NCBI RefSeq assembly: GCF_001690185.1
Contig: NZ_LZGN01000040.1
Location: 1 to 64,000, forward strand
Reading direction: 5' to 3'
Length of the DNA stretch: 64,000 nucleotides
Origin: Gilliamella sp. wkB308
GTDB lineage: Bacteria > Pseudomonadota > Gammaproteobacteria > Enterobacterales > Orbaceae
Position 1 is the first letter of the stretch, and each line of letters starts with the position of its first letter. The notes under the pieces were generated by a model that was not told the origin of the DNA, did not search any database, and saw only the letters and a program-made list of their open reading frames with translations. This document shows, piece after piece, positions 39,525 through 48,848 of this stretch. Position numbers and translations under genes: made by a program.

Positions 39525-39542
39525 GTACTATTAAACTAGTTC
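39525..39542 (-). promoter_or_regulatory. TrpR operator
   Basis: GTACTATTAAACTAGTTC. Its complement, GAACTAGTTTAATAGTAC, matches the E. coli trp operator GAACTAGTTAACTAGTAC at 16 of 18 positions. It covers the -10 element of the trp promoter, as in E. coli, so TrpR with tryptophan would repress initiation. No trpR gene is in this window. Confidence 0.88.
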
Positions 39543-39558
39543 ATTAGTGTGTTGTCAA
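39530..39558 (-). promoter_or_regulatory. trp operon promoter
   Basis: On the minus strand, TTGACA (complement of 39553-39558), a 17-base spacer, and TTTAAT (complement of 39530-39535). A consensus -35 with a -10 embedded in the TrpR operator. Confidence 0.85.
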
Positions 39559-39680
39559 CAATTAAATTTAAATAAATTATCGATAATCGTTTTAATATAA
39601 TTAAGTTAATAATAGCTAGTCAAATTAGAAATTTATCATTAAAATAGCCCCGAATTCTAATTACTAAGGAAATGTTGTCT

Positions 39681-40598
39681 ATGCCTACTTTTTACATCGT
39701 TATTGGCGTTATCGTTATACTTGCTTTAATTACTGTATTAAAAGCTATTACTATTGTTCCGCAAGGTTTTCAATATACTATAGAGCGCTTTGGTAAATAT
39801 ACCCATACTCTTGAACCCGGATTAAATATCATTATTCCATTTATGGATGGTGTGGGACGAAAAATTAATATGATGGAACAAGTGCTTGATATTCCATCAC
39901 AAGAAGTTATTTCAAAAGATAATGCGAATGTGCAAATTGATGCGGTTTGTTTTATCCAAGTACAAGATGCAGCAAGAGCCGCTTATCAAGTTAATCAATT
40001 AGAGCGTGCTGTGATTAACTTAATGATGACCAATATACGTACTGTACTGGGTAGTATGGAACTGGATGAAATGTTATCACAACGTGATCATATCAACTCT
40101 AAATTATTGGGTATTGTCGATGATGCAACTAGCCCTTGGGGGATTAAAATTACCCGTATTGAAATTCGTGACGTTCGTCCACCTGCTGAATTAATTGCAG
40201 CCATGAATGCTCAAATGAAAGCAGAACGTAATAAGCGTGCTGAAATTCTTGAAGCAGAAGGGGTACGTCAAGCGGCTATTTTACGTTCTGAAGGTGAAAA
40301 ACAATCTGAAATTTTGAAAGCTGAAGGGGAAAGAGAAGCCGCATTCTTACAAGCTGAAGCGCGTGAACGTGCCGCTGAAGCTGAAGCAAAAGCGACACAA
40401 ATGGTGTCTCAAGCAATTGCTGCAGGGAATATTAATGCGATTAACTACTTTGTTGCCCAAAAATATACCGAAGCATTACAACAAATCGGTTCATCAGATA
40501 ACAGTAAAGTTATTATGATGCCACTTGATGCATCTAATTTAATCGGCAGTATTGGTGGTATTGCAGAATTAATTAAAGAATCAAAAACTAATTCATAA
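39681..40598 (+). CDS. qmcA: SPFH/stomatin-family membrane protein QmcA
   Basis: About 305 residues. One N-terminal membrane helix (residues 3-22) is followed by an SPFH/band 7 domain ([20 protein letters not shown] onward) and a long Ala/Glu-rich coiled coil (about 180-250). It is similar to E. coli QmcA (YbbK), which forms oligomeric membrane microdomain structures. I prefer the ATG at 39681; an ATG at 39672 is in frame but directly abuts the AAGGA ribosome binding site. It is followed by the NfeD-like gene, the conserved partner of SPFH proteins. Confidence 0.92.
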   Translation: MPTFYIVIGVIVILALITVLKAITIVPQGFQYTIERFGKYTHTLEPGLNIIIPFMDGVGRKINMMEQVLDIPSQEVISKDNANVQIDAVCFIQVQDAARAAYQVNQLERAVINLMMTNIRTVLGSMELDEMLSQRDHINSKLLGIVDDATSPWGIKITRIEIRDVRPPAELIAAMNAQMKAERNKRAEILEAEGVRQAAILRSEGEKQSEILKAEGEREAAFLQAEARERAAEAEAKATQMVSQAIAAGNINAINYFVAQKYTEALQQIGSSDNSKVIMMPLDASNLIGSIGGIAELIKESKTNS

Positions 40599-40614
40599 TA
40601 ATTTTTCGATATTT

Positions 40615-40659
40615 ATGCCTCTAATTTAGCGAATTTACACTATGCTAAAATAGAGGCAT
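40615..40659 (+). terminator. Stem-loop between qmcA and nfeD
   Basis: A 16-base-pair inverted repeat with one mismatch (arms 40615-40630 and 40644-40659), loop 13 bases, followed by a T-rich but interrupted stretch. It could attenuate nfeD relative to qmcA or stabilise the qmcA mRNA end. Confidence 0.5.
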
Positions 40660-40694
40660 TGCTTTAATCTTTATAAAATGAAAGGTAAAAAATA

Positions 40695-41156
40695 ATGGCT
40701 GATTTTTTTACAGTTATTTATAACTCTCCTCATTGGATTTTCATTGCCTTAGGCATTATTTTTCTGATTGCCGAATTATTAGGTATAGGTGGATATGCAC
40801 TTTGGTGTGGAATTTCTGCCATTTGTGTGGGAATAATAGCTTGGGTAATTCCATTATCTTGGCCAACTTTATGGTTCTTATTTTCAATTTTTACTGTCGT
40901 TTCTGTTTATCTCTGGTATGTCTGGCTTAAAAGCAAAGGAAAACATCGTTCAAGTAAAAACCAAATTAATCAACCTCAACATGACTTAATTGGTATTAAA
41001 ACAGTCGTCACTGATGCAATTGTTAATGGTTCTGGTCGAGTTAAAATTAAAGATGGCACATGGTCAGCTAGATGTAATCAAGATTTACCAGTAGGTCAAT
41101 CCGTTATTGTTACTTCTGTCGATGGAATAATTTTAAGTGTTGAACCTATCATTTAA
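40695..41156 (+). CDS. ybbJ: NfeD-family membrane protein (YbbJ-like)
   Basis: A 153-residue short NfeD protein. Hydrophobic helices span about residues 10-75, and a C-terminal OB-fold domain (LIGIKTVVTDAIVNGSGRVKIKDGTWSARC) follows. NfeD proteins are encoded beside SPFH proteins and are thought to help them organise in the membrane. E. coli ybbJ-qmcA is the same pair. AAAGG precedes the ATG. The reading frame stays open for 57 codons after the stop (see separate entry). Confidence 0.9.
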   Translation: MADFFTVIYNSPHWIFIALGIIFLIAELLGIGGYALWCGISAICVGIIAWVIPLSWPTLWFLFSIFTVVSVYLWYVWLKSKGKHRSSKNQINQPQHDLIGIKTVVTDAIVNGSGRVKIKDGTWSARCNQDLPVGQSVIVTSVDGIILSVEPII

Positions 41157-41330
41157 AATGTTTTCATATCATATTTAAAAAACAAATATCAAAAAAATGA
41201 CATTGAGAAGATGATTGAAAGTTGTAAAGAAAATAAGATTTATATATCGAATGATGATACTAAAAATGCACCAAAATTTATGCAATCTTTATTGTGTAAC
41301 AAAGCAGTATCATTGATTCGATACTACTAA
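41157..41330 (+). pseudogene. Open frame in phase after nfeD, possible gene remnant or short ORF
   Basis: Directly after the nfeD TAA the same frame is open for 57 codons to the TAA at 41328. An ATG at 41211 would give a 39-residue peptide with IYISNDDTKNAPKFMQSLL; it lacks a good ribosome binding site. The composition is protein-like (Lys, Asn, Ile, hydrophilic), but I recognise no family. It could be a decayed gene fragment, a read-through extension or chance. Confidence 0.25.
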
Positions 41331-41350
41331 CCTTAACATTCATTTATCCT

Positions 41351-41383
41351 ATTAGCCAATAATAATTATTGGCTAATTTTTTT
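41351..41383 (+). terminator. Intrinsic terminator of the qmcA-nfeD operon
   Basis: A perfect 10-base inverted repeat ATTAGCCAAT / ATTGGCTAAT (arms 41351-41360 and 41368-41377), loop 7, followed by TTTTTTT on the plus strand. Confidence 0.75.
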
Positions 41384-41567
41384 AGTTAATAAACCGCAAA
41401 TATTTGTCATAACAGTTACGATTAATTGTTTACATTCGTTTGACTTATCCATGCGACATGCTATCACACTGGAAATGACATATAGAGAGTTATGCCAACA
41501 ACGCTAAATTTTTTAATTTAACAAGCCTTAGAATATTGGAAGCATTTTTTTCATGGCAAACATAGAA

Positions 41568-41598
41568 AAGCCCAACAATGTAAGATTGTTGAGCTTTA
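41568..41598 (-). terminator. Intrinsic terminator of btsT
   Basis: On the minus strand, an inverted repeat of 13 bases with one mismatch around a 5-base loop (arms 41568-41580 and 41586-41598), followed by GGCTTTTC. It lies about 65 bases after the btsT stop. Confidence 0.75.
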
Positions 41599-41661
41599 AC
41601 TAAAATAATTGGAGTTTACTGTCGAGAGGCAATATCGCTATGACATCCCGATTCAGACCAA

Positions 41662-43812
41662 TTAATGTGACATTGATGTTTTAACACCACCTTCTGGTAT
41701 AGGAACATAAGCTGTTTCTTTATCTGTTCTTTGTTTATTGTTACGAACTTTAAGCGCAGTTTTAATACCAAAGAAGATAATCGTGTATACCACAAGTAAG
41801 AATAATATACTTAACCCTGCATTCGTATAATTATTAATAATAATATGATGCATATTGTCAACTTGATGAGCCGTTAACGTATTACCACCTTCAGCAATTT
41901 GACGTTTATATTCTTTAGCTAAATAGAAGAAGCCTTCTAATTGCGGATTATCGCTGAATAATTTCAAACCTAATGCCCAAGTTGTACAGATTAGTAACCA
42001 AATAGCCGGAATGATAGTAACCCAAATGTATTGCGCTCGTTTCATTTTAATCAATACGACTGTTGCTAAAATTAGCGCAACAGCAGCTAGCATTTGATTG
42101 GATATTCCGAATAATGGCCATAAGCTCTTCACACCGCCTAATGGGTCAACAACGCCTTGATAGAGCAGATATCCCCATAGTCCCACACATCCCAGCGTAC
42201 CAATAAAGCCAGCGATAAGTGAGTCTGTTTTTTTCAAGAACGGGACAAAATTACCTAATAAATCTTGTAACATAAATCGACCTGAGCGTGTTCCTGCATC
42301 AAGCGCCGTTAAAATAAATAGGGCTTCAAACAAAATACCGAAATGATACCAAAAGCCCATATTCGCTCCCGGTAAAATTTGGTTGAAGACATAAGCAATA
42401 CCTACCGCTAGCGTTGGTGCACCACCGGCACGATTCAAGACAGACGGTTCACCTATATCTTTGGCCGTTTGTAAGATTTGTTCTGGCGAAATCACAAAGC
42501 CCCAAGAACTAACCGTTGCGGCTGCATGAACGGTGACATCTTTTAATTGCGCCATTATCATTGGTGCATCATCAGTCCCCAATTTATGCAAATCAGGCAT
42601 TGTAATCCCTAATCCTGCTGGCGGAGTATTCATCGCAAAATAGAGACCAGGTTCAATAATTGAAGCTGCGACTAACGCCATTATGGCAACAAAAGATTCC
42701 ATTAACATTGCACCATATCCAATAAAGCGTGCGTCTTTTTCGTTGGCTAATAATTTTGGCGTGGTACCAGAAGAAATAAGCGCATGGAATCCAGAAACCG
42801 CACCACAAGCTATCGTAATAAATAAGAATGGGAATAATGATCCCTTCCAAACAGGGCCAGTCCCATCAACATATTGAGTTACATCTGGCATTTTTAGATC
42901 AGGATTTAAAATGACTATTCCTATTGCTAAACCAACAATAACGCCAATTTTTAGAAACGTCGCTAAATAATCACGTGGTGCCAATATTAACCATACAGGT
43001 AACATCGCAGAGATAAAGGCATAACCGACTAGCACATAAGTAATCGTTGTGTCTTTAAATGTCAACGCTGGCCCCCAGTAAGGATCGTGAGCAATAACGC
43101 CCCCAAACCAAATGGATAATATAAGTAAAACGATACCAATGACTGAGATTTCAAGAACTCGACCGGGTCTTAAAAATCGCATATAGATACCCATAAACAG
43201 CGCAATAGGTACAGTTGAACAAACCGTGAATACACCCCAAGGACTTTCTGCTAATGCTTTCACAACAATTAACGCTAAAACCGCTAAAATGATGAGCATA
43301 ATTAAAAAGCAACCAAATAAGGCGATAGCACCAGGAATTGGCCCCATCTCGCTTTTAATCATTTCACCCAATGAAGAACCATTACGGCGAGATGATAAGA
43401 AAAGCACCATAAAATCTTGTACTGCGCCAGCAAAAACAACACCAGCAAGTAACCAAAGTGTACCGGGCAAATAACCAACTTGTGCAGCAAGAACGGGACC
43501 AACCAATGGACCTGCACCAGCTATAGCAGCAAAATGGTGACCAAATAAAACATATTTATTGGTCGGAACATAATTTAATCCGTCATTATTAATGACAGCA
43601 GGCGTTGCTCGAGTAGGATCTAATCGCATAACCTTATTAGCGATATAAAGGCTATAATATCGATAAGCAACTAAATAGACAGATACAGCAGCAGCAACAA
43701 TCCATAATGCACTGATGTGTTCACCTCGCCGTAATGCAACGACTGCCAAACAGCATGCACCAACAAAAGCAAGAATGACCCAAGGAATATGCTTTAATAT
43801 TTTATTATTCAT
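41662..43812 (-). CDS. btsT: Pyruvate/H+ symporter BtsT (CstA family)
   Basis: A 716-residue multi-spanning transporter, the same length as E. coli BtsT (YjiY) and nearly identical over long stretches: SALWIVAAAVSVYLVAYRYY, GHHFAAIAGAGPLVGPVLAA, PRDYLATFLKIGVIVGLA and the C-terminal RTDKETAYVPIPEGGVK. It takes up pyruvate at the inner membrane. I chose the ATG at 43812 because it matches the family N-terminus; an upstream in-frame start at 43905 would add 31 unrelated residues. The BtsSR two-component genes are directly upstream, and a BtsR double site lies before the gene. CstA is the close paralogue, but the length and neighbours favour BtsT. Confidence 0.95.
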   Translation of the reverse strand: MNNKILKHIPWVILAFVGACCLAVVALRRGEHISALWIVAAAVSVYLVAYRYYSLYIANKVMRLDPTRATPAVINNDGLNYVPTNKYVLFGHHFAAIAGAGPLVGPVLAAQVGYLPGTLWLLAGVVFAGAVQDFMVLFLSSRRNGSSLGEMIKSEMGPIPGAIALFGCFLIMLIILAVLALIVVKALAESPWGVFTVCSTVPIALFMGIYMRFLRPGRVLEISVIGIVLLILSIWFGGVIAHDPYWGPALTFKDTTITYVLVGYAFISAMLPVWLILAPRDYLATFLKIGVIVGLAIGIVILNPDLKMPDVTQYVDGTGPVWKGSLFPFLFITIACGAVSGFHALISSGTTPKLLANEKDARFIGYGAMLMESFVAIMALVAASIIEPGLYFAMNTPPAGLGITMPDLHKLGTDDAPMIMAQLKDVTVHAAATVSSWGFVISPEQILQTAKDIGEPSVLNRAGGAPTLAVGIAYVFNQILPGANMGFWYHFGILFEALFILTALDAGTRSGRFMLQDLLGNFVPFLKKTDSLIAGFIGTLGCVGLWGYLLYQGVVDPLGGVKSLWPLFGISNQMLAAVALILATVVLIKMKRAQYIWVTIIPAIWLLICTTWALGLKLFSDNPQLEGFFYLAKEYKRQIAEGGNTLTAHQVDNMHHIIINNYTNAGLSILFLLVVYTIIFFGIKTALKVRNNKQRTDKETAYVPIPEGGVKTSMSH

Positions 43813-44043
43813 AATGATTCTCTTTTTGGGTTTTAAGATTATAAAAACGATACTTAACACCATTAAAATGCTATTTGGCTTGGTGTTTGGATAAATAAAA
43901 AACAATTTTTTTACTATCTTCCACTATTCCTTACCTATTTTATGGTTTTGAGTATACCTTTGTGACTTATATATCAAGCTTATAGTAAATTTTTGTTGAT
44001 AAGAATGGTATCGCTATTTAAGCCATAGGTTGAATGGCAACAA

Positions 44044-44072
44044 TGAGTGGTTAAAATCAGTCAATGAGCGGT
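44044..44072 (-). promoter_or_regulatory. BtsR (YehT) tandem binding site upstream of btsT
   Basis: On the minus strand, ACCGCTCA (complement of 44065-44072), exactly 13 bases, then ACCACTCA (complement of 44044-44051). This fits the published E. coli consensus ACC(G/A)CT(C/T)A-N13-ACC(G/A)CT(C/T)A for the response regulator BtsR at the btsT promoter. It lies about 230 bases upstream of the btsT ATG and just after btsR. Confidence 0.85.
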
Positions 44073-44104
44073 TTAATAAAATTTACATAAATCGATAATT
44101 GGAA

Positions 44105-44824
44105 TCATAATCCTAACATTTCTTTGAGTGATTTTAGATATCGACGACTAACAGGGACTGAAATATCGTTATTTAAAATAATACTTACACCCGTTGATTC
44201 ATTAAAGCGAATCTCTTTGAGTTTTTTTAAATTAACCAAGTATTGTCTGTGACATCGAATAAGAGGGGTTTTATCTTCTAATGTCTTTAAAGTTAACTCA
44301 GTAAAATATTCATCATTATTTTGATTAAATACATAGATACCACTTATTTTGGAAGCGATATAAAATACATCATCTAAATTTAATAAATAGATACGGTTAT
44401 GACCAACACAAGGGATATAATCTAAATTTTGATTAACCATATCTAAATGCTTTACATTATTAGGTAATTGATGTTGATGTAAACGGCATAGTGTTTTATT
44501 GAGACGGTCTTGTTCTACCGGTTTAAGTAAATAATCAAATGCTTGTTCTTCAAAAGCTTTAACGGCAAATTCACTGTAAGCGGTTAAAAAGACAATGCTA
44601 GGCATCGTCTGGGGATCAAGCATCGATAACATTTCAAACCCATTTATTTTGGGCATATGTATATCTAAAAATACCACGTCAGGTTGTAGCCGGTGAATTT
44701 TACTGATGGCTTCCATTGCATTATTACACTCAGCAATAATAGCAACATCGGGATCTTTTTCGAGCAAACAACGTAAATTTTCACGTGCAGGGAGTTCATC
44801 ATCCACAATAATAACATTTAACAT
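44105..44824 (-). CDS. btsR: LytTR-family response regulator BtsR (YehT)
   Basis: A 239-residue regulator, the same length as E. coli BtsR. The receiver domain has Asp54 (FLDIHMPK) as the phosphorylation site, with Asp8 and Asp9 in the acidic pocket and Lys near residue 102 (LLKPVEQ). The C-terminal LytTR DNA-binding domain includes FYIASKISGIYVF and the final RRYLKSLKEMLGL. It activates btsT when BtsS senses extracellular pyruvate. The ATG overlaps the btsS stop (TGATG). Confidence 0.95.
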   Translation of the reverse strand: MLNVIIVDDELPARENLRCLLEKDPDVAIIAECNNAMEAISKIHRLQPDVVFLDIHMPKINGFEMLSMLDPQTMPSIVFLTAYSEFAVKAFEEQAFDYLLKPVEQDRLNKTLCRLHQHQLPNNVKHLDMVNQNLDYIPCVGHNRIYLLNLDDVFYIASKISGIYVFNQNNDEYFTELTLKTLEDKTPLIRCHRQYLVNLKKLKEIRFNESTGVSIILNNDISVPVSRRYLKSLKEMLGL

Positions 44825-46518
44825 CAACTAATTACATCCTCTTGCAATGGTAGTGATAATATCACTTTCGTATATTCGTCAGGTTGACAGAAAATCGCTA
44901 GACCATATCTTTCACCATAACGAATATGAATTCTTTTATCGACTAAATTTAGTCCTAATCCTTTCAAATCTTTTTTATTTTCTCGATAATTACCCGCATT
45001 ATCGATGACTTCTAAATACAATGTTGAATCTTTTGTATAAGCATTTATACTCACTTTTCCTTCACCAATCAATTGGGACGTACCATGTTTTATCGCATTT
45101 TCAACGATTGGTTGCAATGAAAATGCAGGAAGACGAGCATTTTCTAAATCTACTGGGATATGAATATCAAGCGTAAGTTGCTCCATAAAACGCATTTTTT
45201 CAATTTGTAAATAAGCATTAACATGCTCTATTTCATCTTTGAGCGTAACTATTTCATCCGTTCTTTTGAGATTTTTTCGAAAAAAAATCGATAGATTTTG
45301 CACTAAATTAGATGCTTGCTCTTTATCTCGTCGAATAACTGCAACAAGCGTATTTAAGGCATTAAACAGGAAATGTGGGTTAACTTGGGCGTGTAATAAC
45401 TTAATTTCGGTTTTAGACAATAATTGTTTGTAATGCTCATTTTGACCCGCTAATATTTGTGCCGATAATAAACTGGCTATCCCTTCCCCTAATGTTCGAT
45501 TGATTGAACTAAATAAAGTATTTTTTGCCTCATATAATTTGATCGTGCCAACGACAGTATTATTTTCACCTCGCAGTGGAATCACCAACGTTGATCCAAG
45601 ACGGCAATTTTTGTTAATTGAACATTGATACGGTAAATGTGCGCCATCCAGATATTGTACTTCATTTTTTTCAATAGCTTCTAAAGTACTATTTGACGTG
45701 ATCAGTGTACCCGGTAAATGGTGATCATCTCCAATTCCAATAAAAGCCAAGATTTTTTCTCTGTCTGTAATGGAAACCGCACCAATATCTAACTCTTGAT
45801 AAATAATTTCTGCCACTTTTGTACTATTTTCTTGATTGAAACCATCACGTAACAGCCCTTCAGTGCTCACTGCAATTTGTAATGCTTTTGCCGAAAAAGC
45901 CGAGGTATAGCGTTCGAAAATAGCGCGTCGATCCAATAATATTCGCATAAACATCGCCGAACCAATACTATTGGCGATAATCATGGGCGCTGCAATACTT
46001 TTTACCGCATGTAAAACAGTATCAAAAGGGCGTGAAATTAATAACACTAAAATCATTTCAAGCGATTCGACCAATAATCCCAGCACGCCGACTAACAAAG
46101 GATTATAGATAAGATCAACCCGACCTTTTTTCATTAACGCATAATGCAATAACCCACTGATTAGCCCAATTAAAATAGTTGATAACATGCAACTTTCAGC
46201 CGTTATTCCCCCTAATGTATAGCGGTGAATCCCCCCTGTCACACCGACTAAAAAACCAACCATAGGACCACCAAGAAGACCGCCTAAGATCGCCCCGATA
46301 GCACGGGTATTTGCAATAGTATCTTCAATGTGAAGTCCAAAATAGCTCCCCATAATACAAAATAGTGAGAAGATAAAATAGCAAACTAATTTATGCGGTA
46401 AATGCACTGTGACTTGCATGAGCGGAATAACAATTGGGGTTTTACTTAGTAAATAGGCGATAACTAAATAAACACACATCTGTTGTAAAAGTTGTAGAAT
46501 TAGATCGAATTCAAGCAT
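44824..46518 (-). CDS. btsS: Pyruvate-sensing histidine kinase BtsS (YehU)
   Basis: A 564-residue LytS-type kinase (E. coli BtsS is 561). The N-terminal 5TM-LYT sensor spans residues 5-200, with DTIANTRAIGAILGGLLGGP and GITAESCMLSTILIGLISG. A GAF-like domain occupies about 220-340. The kinase part has the phospho-acceptor His382 in AQVNPHFLFNALNT, then the ATPase box HGTSQ and the G-box GLGLNLVDKR. It is a high-affinity pyruvate receptor in E. coli. It forms one operon with btsR. Confidence 0.95.
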   Translation of the reverse strand: MLEFDLILQLLQQMCVYLVIAYLLSKTPIVIPLMQVTVHLPHKLVCYFIFSLFCIMGSYFGLHIEDTIANTRAIGAILGGLLGGPMVGFLVGVTGGIHRYTLGGITAESCMLSTILIGLISGLLHYALMKKGRVDLIYNPLLVGVLGLLVESLEMILVLLISRPFDTVLHAVKSIAAPMIIANSIGSAMFMRILLDRRAIFERYTSAFSAKALQIAVSTEGLLRDGFNQENSTKVAEIIYQELDIGAVSITDREKILAFIGIGDDHHLPGTLITSNSTLEAIEKNEVQYLDGAHLPYQCSINKNCRLGSTLVIPLRGENNTVVGTIKLYEAKNTLFSSINRTLGEGIASLLSAQILAGQNEHYKQLLSKTEIKLLHAQVNPHFLFNALNTLVAVIRRDKEQASNLVQNLSIFFRKNLKRTDEIVTLKDEIEHVNAYLQIEKMRFMEQLTLDIHIPVDLENARLPAFSLQPIVENAIKHGTSQLIGEGKVSINAYTKDSTLYLEVIDNAGNYRENKKDLKGLGLNLVDKRIHIRYGERYGLAIFCQPDEYTKVILSLPLQEDVIS

Positions 46519-46542
46519 AATTTAAATCTATTAAGCCTATCC

Positions 46543-46560
46543 CATTAACGAAGGTTAATG
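46543..46560. terminator. Small stem-loop between btsS and bglX
   Basis: CATTAAC / GTTAATG with a four-base loop, 11 bases past the bglX stop on the minus strand. No T-run follows, so termination is doubtful; btsSR may be partly read through from bglX. Confidence 0.3.
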
Positions 46561-46571
46561 AGATAAAAAGT

Positions 46572-48848
46572 TTAGTTATTCAATAAAGTAAAAGTTTGTT
46601 TGTTTTGTGTAGTTGAATCCGAGCCTATAAACACATTAAATTTACCTGGCTCTGCCACATATTGCATTTTGTCATTCCAAAATTTTAACATTTCAGGCTT
46701 GATAATAAAGTGCACTTCTCCTTTTTCATGTGCTTTCAATGTAATGCTCTCAAAGCCTTTTAGTTCTTTAACAGGTCTACTTACCGAAGCAGTCACATCT
46801 TGTAAGTAAAGTTGAACGGTTTGAGTACCTTCCCTGTTTCCTGTATTTTCAACCGTTGCTGTGACAATAATTTGACCATTTTGTTGCATTTCTGTCGCTG
46901 AAAGAGAAAAAGTGATGTTGAAATCGGTATAACTTAGACCATAGCCAAATGGGAACAAAGGTTCATTAGGACTGTCCAAATAAGATGTCGTGTATTTCCC
47001 CATATTCTCCGTTCCGTGTGGGCGACCTGTATTTAAATGACTGTAATAGACAGGTATCTGTCCAACATTGCGTGGAAATGACATAGGTAATTTTCCAGAC
47101 GGATTATAATCGCCAAACAAGACATCAGCAATGGCATTACCGCCTTCTGTACCTAAAAACCATGTTTCAAGCATCGCATCGGCTTGTTGATATTCATCGA
47201 CTAATGTTAACGGGCGACCATTCATTAAAGCGATAACAAGGGGTTTACCGGTTGCTTTAAGTGCTCGAAGTAATCTTTTTTGACTTTCAGGAAGGGAAAT
47301 ATCTGTTCGACTTGACGACTCATGTGCCATTCCTTGCGCTTCACCAACGAAAGCGACAACAACATCTGCATTTTTCGCTAATTCGACCGCTTCATTAATC
47401 ATCTTTTCAACGGGTCTGTCATCAAATTTTGCCGTAACTTCGTAAAGATTTAAGAATTTAAATAGTGCGGGATCATCCGAAAGATTAGCACCCAATGCAT
47501 AACTGACGTTTTTGGGGTTGTTTATTGCGTGATTAATGCCTTCCAAAGGAGTCACGGCTAAATTAGCTCGACCTGCACCCGACCAACTCCCTAATATATC
47601 GCGTTTGGAGTCAGCAAGCGGACCAATAACCGCAATTTTTTGATCTTTAGATAGCGGTAAAAGCTTATTATTATTTTTTAATAACACAATACTTCGTCGT
47701 GCCACTTCTCTGGCTTCTTTTCGATGTAATCGATTATCAGCAAACATCGTTTCAATGTCTAAGTTTGGATCTAAATTACGATGTGGGTGACGAAACAATC
47801 CCATATCATATTTAAGTGACAACACATGTCGACATGCATTGTTAATATCATCTTCACTCAGTGCCCCTTCTTTGACCAGTTGAGGGATAAATTGAAGAAA
47901 ATATTCATCATTCATACTAACATCAATACCGGCTTTAATTGCGATTCGAACAGCATCTTTGGCATTACTGGCAACACCATGATTAATCAGTTCCCGAATT
48001 GCACCATGATCGCTAATGACTACGCCATTAAAATGCCATTGATTACGAAGAACATCGGTCAAAAGCCAATGATTTGCGGTAGCCGGAATACCATTTACTG
48101 TAACCAGCGATACCATAATAGCTTGGCTTCCTGCATCGATTGCCGCTTTGTAAGGAACCAGATATTCTTGAAACATTTTTCGTTCACTCATGTCGGTGCT
48201 ATTGTATTCTCGCCCACCTTCAACCGCACCATAAAGCGCAAAGTGTTTAACGGTTGTCACCAACGAATTTTTTTCAGCCAAAGACGGCTTTTGCATTTGT
48301 TCAACAAAAATCCGCCCAGCTTCTGAAGTAAGATAAGGATCTTCACCAAAACCTTCAGAAACTCTACCCCATCGTGGATCTCGGGTAATATCGACCATGG
48401 GAGCCCAAGTAATATTAAGTCCATCAGAAGTGGCTTCATCAGCAGAAACTTGTGCGACAAGAGCCATTGCTTGTCGATCCCAAGTAGAGGCAATACCTAA
48501 ATTGATTGGAAACACAGTGCGATGACCATGCACAATGTCAAATCCTAATAATAACGGGATCTTGCTTGGGGATTTTAAAGCACGATCTTGCATTCGTGAT
48601 AAGTCAGGCTCGACAACAGTATTAAATATCCCTCCAATTTCGCCGGCTTCTATTTGATCTAAGACTTTATCGAGTGTGAGTTCTCCGCCCACACTGATTA
48701 AACGCAATTGTCCAACCTTCTGTTCAATGGTCATTTTTGATAATAGCTCATCGATAAAGGCTTTTTTATCCTCGCTATTATCATTTTGCGCAAGAATAGA
48801 GGAAGAGAAGAGACACATGAATAACAATAAGATTAATTTTTTCATCAT
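46572..48848 (-). CDS. bglX: Periplasmic beta-glucosidase BglX (GH3)
   Basis: About 758 residues. An N-terminal signal peptide (MMKKLILLLFMCLFSSSILAQ region, residues 1-21) precedes a GH3 catalytic domain with RLISVGGELT, GFDIVHGHRTVFPINLG and WAPMVDITRDPRWGR. The nucleophile Asp is in VVISDHGAI. The GH3 C domain has KLPMSFPRNVGQIPVYY, and a fibronectin-III-like tail follows. It hydrolyses beta-glucosides in the periplasm. The start is taken at the paired ATG (48848/48845); an in-frame GTG at 48863 is upstream. E. coli bglX also lies near btsSR (yehTU). Confidence 0.95.
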   Translation of the reverse strand: MMKKLILLLFMCLFSSSILAQNDNSEDKKAFIDELLSKMTIEQKVGQLRLISVGGELTLDKVLDQIEAGEIGGIFNTVVEPDLSRMQDRALKSPSKIPLLLGFDIVHGHRTVFPINLGIASTWDRQAMALVAQVSADEATSDGLNITWAPMVDITRDPRWGRVSEGFGEDPYLTSEAGRIFVEQMQKPSLAEKNSLVTTVKHFALYGAVEGGREYNSTDMSERKMFQEYLVPYKAAIDAGSQAIMVSLVTVNGIPATANHWLLTDVLRNQWHFNGVVISDHGAIRELINHGVASNAKDAVRIAIKAGIDVSMNDEYFLQFIPQLVKEGALSEDDINNACRHVLSLKYDMGLFRHPHRNLDPNLDIETMFADNRLHRKEAREVARRSIVLLKNNNKLLPLSKDQKIAVIGPLADSKRDILGSWSGAGRANLAVTPLEGINHAINNPKNVSYALGANLSDDPALFKFLNLYEVTAKFDDRPVEKMINEAVELAKNADVVVAFVGEAQGMAHESSSRTDISLPESQKRLLRALKATGKPLVIALMNGRPLTLVDEYQQADAMLETWFLGTEGGNAIADVLFGDYNPSGKLPMSFPRNVGQIPVYYSHLNTGRPHGTENMGKYTTSYLDSPNEPLFPFGYGLSYTDFNITFSLSATEMQQNGQIIVTATVENTGNREGTQTVQLYLQDVTASVSRPVKELKGFESITLKAHEKGEVHFIIKPEMLKFWNDKMQYVAEPGKFNVFIGSDSTTQNKQTFTLLNN

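Larger units (their letters stand above)
41157..41661. other. Intergenic region between nfeD and btsT
   Basis: About 500 bases between convergent genes. It holds the 57-codon open frame, a plus-strand terminator at 41351-41383 and a minus-strand terminator at 41568-41598. Between 41390 and 41560 I see nothing recognisable. Confidence 0.75.

Noticed and set aside
43961-43976. CRP-like site TGTGA-N6-TATCA upstream of btsT
   Set aside because: Left half perfect but right half matches TCACA at only 3 of 5; too weak to list although CRP control of btsT is known in E. coli.
47826-48326. A 166-codon plus-strand open frame inside bglX
   Set aside because: Antisense to the conserved GH3 catalytic domain; Cys/Asn/Phe-rich composition typical of a shadow frame.
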